DNA of 16,250 bases from Burkholderiaceae bacterium. GTDB lineage: Bacteria; Pseudomonadota; Gammaproteobacteria; Burkholderiales; Burkholderiaceae. The position numbers and the translations under genes were made by a program. A model generated the notes under the pieces. It searched no databases. It was not told the DNA's origin and saw nothing but the letters and a program-made list of their open reading frames with translations. Of this stretch, positions 6,221 through 11,892 are shown in pieces. The stretch is from positions 1 to 16,250 of the forward strand of contig JASLEM010000549.1 in the NCBI GenBank assembly GCA_030151165.1, written 5' to 3'. Position 1 is the first letter of the stretch. Every line of letters starts with the position of its first letter.

Positions 6221-7183
6221 ATGCCCAAGATCGCCTTGTTCGGTGCCGCCGGCGCCATCGGTCAATCCATCGCCCGCGCGCTCGCCGCCGAGGGCCAGCC
6301 GTACCGCGTGGTCGGCCGCTCCGAGGCCGGCCTGCGCCGGGCCTTCGGCGCCGACCCGCTCGCCGAGATCGTCACCTGGGATCCGGACGTCCCCGCCTCG
6401 GTGCAGGCCGCGGCGGCGGGGATCGAGACGATCGTGTACCTCGTCGGCGTCAACTACTGGCAGTTCGAGCTGCATCCCGAGCTGATGCGCAAGACGCTGG
6501 ATGGCGCGGTCGCCGCCGGCGTGCGCAACGTGATCCTCGTCGGCACGGTCTACCCCTACGGCCGCGCCCGCACGACGCCCGTGCGCGAGGATCACCCGCG
6601 CGAGCCGCACACGTTCAAGGGCCGGATGCGCAAGGCGCAGGAGGACGTGCTGCTGCAGGCCCATGCCGACGGCCGCATCAACGCCACCGTGCTGCGCCTG
6701 CCCGACTTCTACGGCCCGGGCGTGGAGGCCAGCCTGCTGCACGGCGCGGCGGTGGCGGCCGTCCGTGGCGGCACCGCGGACATGATCGGCCCGATCGACC
6801 GTCCGCACGAGTTCGTCTTCGTGCCCGATGTCGGCCCCGTCGTCGCCCGCTTGATCGAGACGCCCGCCGCCTTCGGCCATGTCTGGCACCTGGCCGGCGC
6901 GGGTGTCACGACGCAGCGCGACCTGGTCGACGAGATGGCGCGTCAGGTCGGCCACCCGGTCAAGCGGCGCGTCGCCGGCAAGACGATGCTGCGCGTGATC
7001 GGCGTGTTCAACCGGCTGGTGCGCGAGATGGTCGAGATGAACTACCTGCTGACCGAGCCGCTGATCATGGACGACGCGGCATTGCAGCGCCTGATCGGGC
7101 CGGTCCGCAAGACGCCCTACGCGGAAGGCATCCGGCAGACGCTGGCGGCGGTCGCGGCGAAGGCGACGGGCCGGGCGGCGTGA
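6221..7183 (+). CDS. NAD-dependent epimerase/dehydratase-like (atypical SDR) protein
   Basis: This 320-residue protein has a Rossmann nucleotide-binding start, MPKIALFGAAGAIGQSIARAL, with the glycine motif GAAGAIG at 8-14 typical of extended or atypical SDRs. VYLVGVNYW (72-80) and VRNVILVGTVYPYG (101-114) are the usual beta-strand/active-site regions. The catalytic YxxxK expected near 130-140 is not intact: the segment reads FKGRMRK (132-138), with Gly at the position of Tyr relative to Lys138. It may therefore be a non-catalytic or atypical SDR, perhaps NAD(P)-sensing. LRLPDFYGPGVEASL (158-172) and HEFVFVPDVGPVVARLI are typical of the epimerase family. A good CGGAGA lies 7 nt before the ATG. 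It follows the small membrane protein by 26 nt and is divergent from a LysR gene that probably controls it. The substrate is unknown. Confidence 0.85.
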   Translation: MPKIALFGAAGAIGQSIARALAAEGQPYRVVGRSEAGLRRAFGADPLAEIVTWDPDVPASVQAAAAGIETIVYLVGVNYWQFELHPELMRKTLDGAVAAGVRNVILVGTVYPYGRARTTPVREDHPREPHTFKGRMRKAQEDVLLQAHADGRINATVLRLPDFYGPGVEASLLHGAAVAAVRGGTADMIGPIDRPHEFVFVPDVGPVVARLIETPAAFGHVWHLAGAGVTTQRDLVDEMARQVGHPVKRRVAGKTMLRVIGVFNRLVREMVEMNYLLTEPLIMDDAALQRLIGPVRKTPYAEGIRQTLAAVAAKATGRAA

Positions 7184-7241
7184 GCGGCGACCGGGGCGTG
7201 GACGCCTGCACGGCATCCCCCCGCAGCGCCCGCTGCCTCGC

Positions 7242-8234
7242 TCAGCGTCCCTGCGTCGAATAGTTCGCCGGCACCCACTGCCACGACTTGCCCGCGGCGC
7301 GCAGGTGGCCGAGGCCGGGGAACTGCAGGTGCGCCGCGCCGACCAGGACGTTGCCGGAGGCGGCCTCGCCGAAGATCTTCTTGCGCGACGCGGCGGCCGC
7401 GCCCGGGTTGGTGTCGAAGGCGATCGTGACGCCCGGGTCGTCGAACTGCACGGCGGCGACGTGGATCAGGTCGCCGACGACCATCAGCTGCCGGCCCTTG
7501 CTCTCGACGAGGTACGACGTGTGGCCCTCGGTGTGGCCCGGGCTGGCGACCGAGCGCACGCCGGGGACGAGCTCCGCGTCGGCGTCGAACGGCTGGAACC
7601 GACCGGCGTCGACGTAAGGCTTCAGCGACGCCATCGCGCCCTGGAAGAAGCCCTTGGCATCGGCCGGTGCCTTGTCCAGATTGGCCTGCGACAGCCAGTA
7701 GTCGGCGTCGCGCCGGTCCGCGTGGACGGTCGCGTTCGGGAAGACCATCGCGCCGTTGGCCGCCAGGCCGCCGACGTGGTCGGGGTGCAGGTGCGTCAGG
7801 AAGATGTCATCGACCTGCTCCGGCCCGTAGCCGGCCGCGCGCAGGTTCGCGAGCAGCTTGCCCAGCGTCGGGCCGAAGAGGGCGCCGGCGCCGGTGTCGA
7901 TCAGCACGAGCTTCGTGCCGGTGTTGACGAGGAAGGCGTTGTCGGAGGTCTCGAGCGGGCTGGCCTCGAACGACTTCTTCAGTGCCGCGTCGGTCTTCGC
8001 CGCGGGCTCGGCGAGCAGCTTCGCGACGTCGAGCGAGACGGTGCCGTCGTTGATCGCGGTGATCTCGAAATCGCCCAGCATCGTGCGGTAGAAGCCGGGC
8101 GCCTGGGTCTTGGCCAGGGGGGCCGCGGCGAGGGCGGCCACGGGGGCGAGCGTGGCGGCGAAGGCGCCGAGCGCGAGGGCGGCGGTCAGGGCGGTCAGGC
8201 GCAGGGCGCGCGGAACGGGGGAGCTGCGGGGCAT
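7242..8234 (-). CDS. Exported metallo-beta-lactamase-fold hydrolase
   Basis: This 330-residue enzyme of the MBL-fold superfamily carries an N-terminal signal peptide: positively charged MPRSSPVPRALR, a hydrophobic core, and a likely cleavage around ALAAA (residues 34-38). It therefore acts in the periplasm or outside. The metal site is complete: THLHPDH (147-153) gives His148, His150, Asp152 and His153; His234 lies in SPGHTEGH, Asp255 in VVGDLIH and His302 in GAAHLQFPG. The family includes lactonases, beta-lactamase-like and phosphodiesterase-like hydrolases, so the substrate cannot be fixed. The start at 8234 is chosen because it opens the signal peptide; the frame stays open far upstream only as an antisense shadow of dusA and the LysR gene. 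It is divergent from a LysR gene and is its probable target. Confidence 0.93.
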   Translation of the reverse strand: MPRSSPVPRALRLTALTAALALGAFAATLAPVAALAAAPLAKTQAPGFYRTMLGDFEITAINDGTVSLDVAKLLAEPAAKTDAALKKSFEASPLETSDNAFLVNTGTKLVLIDTGAGALFGPTLGKLLANLRAAGYGPEQVDDIFLTHLHPDHVGGLAANGAMVFPNATVHADRRDADYWLSQANLDKAPADAKGFFQGAMASLKPYVDAGRFQPFDADAELVPGVRSVASPGHTEGHTSYLVESKGRQLMVVGDLIHVAAVQFDDPGVTIAFDTNPGAAAASRKKIFGEAASGNVLVGAAHLQFPGLGHLRAAGKSWQWVPANYSTQGR

Positions 8235-8287
8235 GGATCGGGCTTTCTTTCGATGAGCCGGGAGGGCTCGGTGGGTTGGATGCGTGG

Positions 8288-8316
8288 ATTGTGTTGATTT
8301 GCGAAATGCAGAACAA
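8288..8316 (-). promoter_or_regulatory. Candidate sigma-70 promoter for the MBL-fold hydrolase
   Basis: Read leftward, TTGTTC (8316-8311) and CACAAT (8293-8288) are separated by exactly 17 nt. CACAAT matches 4 of 6 consensus positions and TTGTTC 3 of 6. A TTTGCGA half-site (8298-8304) lies in the spacer, so regulator binding there would affect polymerase. Confidence 0.4.
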
Positions 8317-8353
8317 TCAGCTCGATCGCAAATCTGGTTTGCGATTTTCGCAA
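8298..8353. promoter_or_regulatory. LysR-type operator cluster (TTGCGA/TCGCAA half-sites)
   Basis: Four copies of the same half-site lie in this AT-rich island: TTTGCGA (8298-8304), TCGCAAA (8326-8332), TTTGCGA (8338-8344) and TCGCAA (8348-8353). Two perfect dyads result: TCGCAAA-5nt-TTTGCGA and TTGCGATTTTCGCAA (8339-8353). The second contains an exact T-N11-A LysR box. It sits between the divergent MBL hydrolase and LysR genes. Confidence 0.8.
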
Positions 8354-8405
8354 TCAATTGCCGGCGCGCGATCCCGCCCGGACGCACCGCCCGAAAGCCC
8401 TCCCG

Positions 8406-9332
8406 ATGATCGATGCCCTCAACGATTTCCTGGCCGTGGCCGCGGCCGGCAGCTTCTCGAAGGTGGCGAAGACGCAGGGCGTCGCGGTGTCGTCCGTCAC
8501 GCGCAAGATCGAGCGGCTCGAGGCCGAGATCGGCGCGCCGCTGTTCAACCGCGGCTCCCGCCGCGTGGTGCTGACCGACGCCGGCGACCAGTTCCTGCCG
8601 CGGGCGCAGAACATCCTGGCGGAACTCGCCGAGGCCAGGGAGTCGCTCGCGTCGCTGAACGCCGATCCCCGCGGCGTGATGACCGTCACCGCGCCCGCGA
8701 CCTTCGGCCGCCTCCACGTCGCGCCCGCGATCGTCAGTTTCCTGGAGCGCTATCCGCTGATGGAGGTCGAGCTCCACGTCAGCGACCAGTACGTCGACCT
8801 GGCCGAGCGGCGCGTCGACGTCGCCATCCGGATCGGCGCGCTCCCCGACAGCGACCTGCTGTCCACCCGGCTCGCGCCGATGCGCCTGGTCGCCTGCGCC
8901 AGCCCCGCCTACCTCGCGCGCCGCGGCCGCCCGGCCACGCCGGACGACCTGCCGGCGCACCACTGCATCGACGTCGCGACCGGCGTCGCGCCAGCGTCGA
9001 CCTGGTGCTTCGAGGGCTGGAACCGTGACCAGCCCTACGCCGTGCACGGCAACCTGCGCGTCGACGACAAGGACTGCATGCGCGAGGCCGCGCTGGCCGG
9101 CGCCGGCATCGCGCACATCGCGAGCTGGCTGGTCAACGACGACATCGCCGCCGGCCGCCTCGTCTCGCTGTTCCCCGGCCTGAAGTCGCCGTACCCGAAA
9201 GGTACGGAACGCGCGGTGCACGCCGTGCGCATGCGCGGGCGCTCGCACGACGCGAAGGCGCGGCTGTTCATCGACCACCTGCGGCAGGTGTTCGGCGACG
9301 TGCCTTATTGGGACCGAGTGGCGGGGAAGTGA
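8406..9332 (+). CDS. LysR-family transcriptional regulator
   Basis: This is a second LysR-type regulator, 308 residues from the chosen ATG at 8406. The DNA-binding domain is at residues 1-60: MIDALNDFLAVAAAGSFSKV, AKTQGVAVSSVTRKIERLEA, then IGAPLFNRGSRRVVLTDAG. The effector domain contains GVMTVTAPATFGRLHVAPAI (about residues 94-113) and a regular LysR ending. A TTG at 8358 in the same frame would add 16 residues before the usual start and overlap the operator region, so it is rejected. The gene is divergent from the MBL-fold hydrolase with a 171-bp shared region carrying the palindromic operator; regulation of itself and that hydrolase is the natural inference. The effector is unknown. Confidence 0.93.
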   Translation: MIDALNDFLAVAAAGSFSKVAKTQGVAVSSVTRKIERLEAEIGAPLFNRGSRRVVLTDAGDQFLPRAQNILAELAEARESLASLNADPRGVMTVTAPATFGRLHVAPAIVSFLERYPLMEVELHVSDQYVDLAERRVDVAIRIGALPDSDLLSTRLAPMRLVACASPAYLARRGRPATPDDLPAHHCIDVATGVAPASTWCFEGWNRDQPYAVHGNLRVDDKDCMREAALAGAGIAHIASWLVNDDIAAGRLVSLFPGLKSPYPKGTERAVHAVRMRGRSHDAKARLFIDHLRQVFGDVPYWDRVAGK

Positions 9333-9434
9333 TGCGCGGATGGTTCGCGCCCGGCATGACGGCCGGCTCGGCCAAGCATCGGTCACGCTGTTGCGGGGAA
9401 TTTCCGGCGACGCGCCACGAGGAAAGCCGTTCGC

Positions 9435-9443
9435 TGCGACAAT
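9435..9443 (+). promoter_or_regulatory. Putative extended −10 box for a leaderless dusA transcript
   Basis: TGC followed by GACAAT (9438-9443) ends exactly 6 nt before the dusA ATG at 9450, which places +1 on the A of the ATG. No Shine-Dalgarno sequence lies in that gap. TGn next to the hexamer is the extended −10 form. Confidence 0.5.
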
Positions 9444-9449
9444 CGCGGG

Positions 9450-10472
9450 ATGATTTCCAAGGAAAATCAACAAGTTAGCCCGTGGCGGCTGTCGGTGGCG
9501 CCGATGATGGACTGGACCGACCGCCATTGCCGCTACTTCCACCGCCTCATCACCCGCGGCACGCTGCTGTACACCGAGATGGTGACGACCGGCGCGCTGC
9601 TGCATGGCGACCAGCCGCGGCACCTGGACTTCAGCGACGAGGAGCATCCCGTTGCGCTGCAACTGGGCGGCAGCGAGCCCGATGCGCTGGCGGCGTGCGC
9701 GAAGCTGGCGCAGCAGTGGGGTTACGACGAGGTCAACCTCAATTGCGGCTGCCCGAGCGAGCGCGTGCAGCGCGGCGCGTTCGGCGCGTGCCTGATGCGC
9801 GAGGCGGAGCTGGTGCGCGACGGCGTGGCCGCGATGCGCGACGCCTGCACGCTGCCGGTGACGGTAAAGCACCGGATCGGCATCGACAAGATCGAGAGCT
9901 ACGACTTCGTGCGCGACTTCGTCGGCACGGTGGCGCAGGGCGGTTGCAACGTCTTCATCGTCCACGCCCGCAACGCGTGGCTGCAGGGCCTGAGCCCGAA
10001 GGACAACCGCACGATCCCGCCGCTGCGCTACGAGTTCGTCTATCGCCTCAAGCAGGACTTCCCGGACTTCACGATCGTGCTGAACGGCGGGGTGAAGGGC
10101 GACGACGAGATCGCGCGGCACCTGGAGCACGTGGACGGCGTGATGATCGGCCGCGACGCGTACCACGACCCGTGGACGATGGCCGACTGGGATCGGCGCT
10201 TCCTCGGCCTCGACACGCCCGAGCGCGGGCGCGAGGACATCGGGGCGCTGATGGTCGAGTACCTGGAGCGGCTGCATGCCTCCGAGCACCACTGGTCGCA
10301 GGCTTCGCGCCACATGCTGGGCCTGTGGAACGGCGTGAAGGGCGCGCGACGCTGGCGCCAGGTGTGGTCGGACCACAAGATGAAGCCGCTGGCGCCGACG
10401 GAAGTCTCGCGGCTGGCGCATGCGGGCTCGGAGCAGGCCGCCCATGCCGGCGAGGGTCTCGCGGCGGCGTGA
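9450..10472 (+). CDS. dusA: tRNA-dihydrouridine(20/20a) synthase DusA
   Basis: DusA is a cytoplasmic FMN enzyme that reduces uridine to dihydrouridine at positions 20/20a of tRNA using NADPH. The 340-residue protein is full length. Motifs are LSVAPMMDWTDRHCRYFHRL (residues 14-33), the FMN and substrate region VALQLGGSEP (68-77), and NLNCGCPSERVQRGAFGACLM (96-116), where Cys101 of the GCPS motif is the conserved catalytic acid. VKHRIGID, FIVHARNAWLQGLSPKDNR and LNGGVKG follow, and IGRDAYHDPW matches the DusA-type C-terminal part of the barrel. DusA-specific features (MDWTDRHCR, KDNRTIPPLRYEFVYRLK) favour DusA over DusB/C. It is monocistronic by position: a LysR gene ends 117 nt upstream and a repeat element lies downstream. 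The start follows an extended −10 box at leaderless spacing. Confidence 0.95.
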   Translation: MISKENQQVSPWRLSVAPMMDWTDRHCRYFHRLITRGTLLYTEMVTTGALLHGDQPRHLDFSDEEHPVALQLGGSEPDALAACAKLAQQWGYDEVNLNCGCPSERVQRGAFGACLMREAELVRDGVAAMRDACTLPVTVKHRIGIDKIESYDFVRDFVGTVAQGGCNVFIVHARNAWLQGLSPKDNRTIPPLRYEFVYRLKQDFPDFTIVLNGGVKGDDEIARHLEHVDGVMIGRDAYHDPWTMADWDRRFLGLDTPERGREDIGALMVEYLERLHASEHHWSQASRHMLGLWNGVKGARRWRQVWSDHKMKPLAPTEVSRLAHAGSEQAAHAGEGLAAA

Positions 10473-10518
10473 GCCCGGGTTTCACGCCGGACGCCCGAGG
10501 TCGGCCGGCCGGCGACGG

Positions 10519-10554
10519 TTCGGCGTGACGCGGCACCGGTGTTCCGACGCCGAA
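10519..10554. repeat. Long hairpin at the left edge of the 21-bp repeat element
   Basis: TTCGGCGT (10519-10526) pairs perfectly with ACGCCGAA (10547-10554) around a 20-nt loop that contains the palindrome CACCGGTG (10534-10541). It lies 46 nt after the dusA stop. It is followed by A residues, not T, so it is not a classical terminator. Confidence 0.6.
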
Positions 10555-10831
10555 AAATGGATGTTGGACATCCAGATTGCATGTCCAACATCCGTCGATG
10601 CATCAAATAGAGGCATCGATGGATGTCGAACACCCATCGATGGGTCTTTGACATCCAAATCGGCGGAGTAAAAGTCCGGGGCTCCGGATTCGAGGGCCTG
10701 ATTTGGATGTTCAACATCCATCGATGCATGTTCGACACCCGTCGATGGATCTCCAACATCCATCGATGCCTCTATTTGATGCATCGCCGGATCTCGAACA
10801 TCCGACGCCGGATGTTCGACAGGCAATTTCG
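10551..10831. repeat. Inverted pair of 21-bp palindromic tandem arrays (unknown element)
   Basis: Two tandem arrays with a 21-bp period face each other around a 38-bp centre (10662-10699). The consensus unit is a 5-bp TTCGA-like spacer plus the 16-bp palindrome CATCCATCGATGGATG. The right array has units starting at 10710, 10731, 10752, 10773 and 10794 plus a partial one at 10815. The left array, read on the − strand, has about four units (one is 20 bp) plus a partial. The arms share a perfect 30-bp inverted repeat (10597-10626 with 10756-10785) and an inner 11-bp one (10651-10661 with 10700-10710). The two registers differ by exactly 21 nt, because the right arm has one extra unit. The edges are CGAAA (10551) and TTTCG (ending 10831). 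Open frames across it exist on both strands in several phases because 21 is a multiple of 3; I do not call a gene. Confidence 0.9.
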
Positions 10832-10848
10832 CCGGGCCAGTGCCCGGC
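10831..10848 (-). terminator. Hairpin after the HDOD gene, possible terminator
   Basis: A perfect 7-bp stem GCCGGGC (10831-10837)/GCCCGGC (10842-10848) with a 4-nt loop lies 8 nt beyond the stop of the leftward HDOD gene. The following leftward sequence is GAAATTG, a poor T-tract, so it may be a weak terminator. Confidence 0.5.
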
Positions 10849-10856
10849 CACGCCGT

Positions 10857-11669
10857 TCAGCCGTTGGCCAGCGCGTCGTCGATCTTGTCCTTCACGCGGT
10901 GCAAGCCGCGCAGCAGCGAACTCTGGTCGAGCATCGCCTGCGGGGCGAGCTTCATCGCGACCTCGTCGAGCTGCGACGGGTCGGTGGTGATCGTGTGCGC
11001 GAGGGCGGAGAGCACGCAGATGTAGCGGTGCGAGACGCGCGGCAGGCGCAGCGTCTCCTGGATCGAGACATGGTGGCGCACGCTGGCGACGGCCGCCGGC
11101 GTCAGGCCCCAGGCCTCGCAGAGCTTGGCGCCGACCTCGTCGTGGCCGATGCCGAAGGTCTGGCGCTCGAGCTCGAGCAGCGCGACGTCGTTGGCCGCCT
11201 TCGCCAGCATCGGCGCATAGACGGCGGGCGCGTGCCGGTAGAGGACGGCCTTGCCGCATTCCTCGAACAGCCCGGCGGTGTGCGCGCCCCAGGCTTCCAT
11301 CGACAGCGCCTGCGCGAGCCGCCCCATCAGGAGGCCGCGCACGCTGGCGCGCTCCCACACGGCGAGCAGCGCGGGCACCTGGGGGAACGCGCCCTGCAGC
11401 CCGCTCTCGTAGGCGATGCCGGAGATCTCGCGCACGCCAAGGTAGGTGACGGCCTGCTGCACGCTCTGCACGCGGCCCTTGAGGCCGTACAGCGGCGAGT
11501 TGACGGCCTTCATGACCGCCGCCGCGAACGACATGTCGGAGTCGATCAGCGCGCCGATCGCGTTGAGGTTGACGTCCTCCTCGCGCAGCAGCGCCGCCAG
11601 CTTGACCAGCGACTGCGGCTGGGCCGGGAGATCGAAATCCAGGTTCACGGTCTTGATGTCGTCCGTCAT
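10857..11669 (-). CDS. HDOD-domain protein
   Basis: This 270-residue protein is a stand-alone HDOD domain, a relative of HD phosphohydrolases that usually lacks catalysis and acts in signalling or regulation. FDLPAQPQSLVKLAALLREEDVNLNAIGALIDSDMSFAAAVMKAVNSPLYGLKGRVQSVQQAVTYLG covers residues 12-78 and is the classic HDOD start: proline turn, 'D' helix, then the NSP segment and the 'I.SVQQAV..LG' helix. HTAGLFEECGKAVLYRH (about 129-145) is where HD enzymes have their metal residues; here the HD pair is replaced, as in most HDOD proteins. The start at 11669 has CCCGGAG 6 nt upstream. No GGDEF, receiver or other output domain is attached. It is divergent from the ArsB-like transporter. Partner and pathway are unknown. 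Confidence 0.88.
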   Translation of the reverse strand: MTDDIKTVNLDFDLPAQPQSLVKLAALLREEDVNLNAIGALIDSDMSFAAAVMKAVNSPLYGLKGRVQSVQQAVTYLGVREISGIAYESGLQGAFPQVPALLAVWERASVRGLLMGRLAQALSMEAWGAHTAGLFEECGKAVLYRHAPAVYAPMLAKAANDVALLELERQTFGIGHDEVGAKLCEAWGLTPAAVASVRHHVSIQETLRLPRVSHRYICVLSALAHTITTDPSQLDEVAMKLAPQAMLDQSSLLRGLHRVKDKIDDALANG

Positions 11670-11892
11670 GCGCGCTCCGGGTGCTCAGGCACCGACTGTG
11701 TCTTGGGGGGCAGTGGTGGATGCTAGTCCTGTCCGCGCCGGGCCGCGAGCGCGAAATGGGCCGGAAATACCCGCCAATGTCGCGCACCGGCCGAACCGCC
11801 GCGTCATCCGGCGCCGGGTTGGGCATGATGCGTGCCGATGAGCTGCGCGCGACGCCCGCCGCGCGGCCCGGCCTGCAGGAAACCCGACGACG

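Noticed and set aside
8358..8405. TTG at 8358 as the second LysR start
   Set aside because: It adds 16 residues before the canonical LysR N-terminus and lies against the operator dyad.
8235..10445. Very long leftward open frame extending the MBL-fold hydrolase upstream through the LysR and dusA genes
   Set aside because: The extension is antisense to two strongly supported genes. The true start at 8234 opens a signal peptide and is preceded by the divergent promoter.
10482..10826. Open frames with seven-residue repeats (for example MDVQHPS- or FDIHRC-like) across the 21-bp arrays on both strands
   Set aside because: A 21-bp period is seven codons, so any frame free of stops in one unit stays open through the array. 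Several frames on both strands are equally open, with no start signal or family match.
10551..10831. CRISPR array
   Set aside because: The units are contiguous, with no unique spacers, and occur in two opposing orientations; no cas gene is present.
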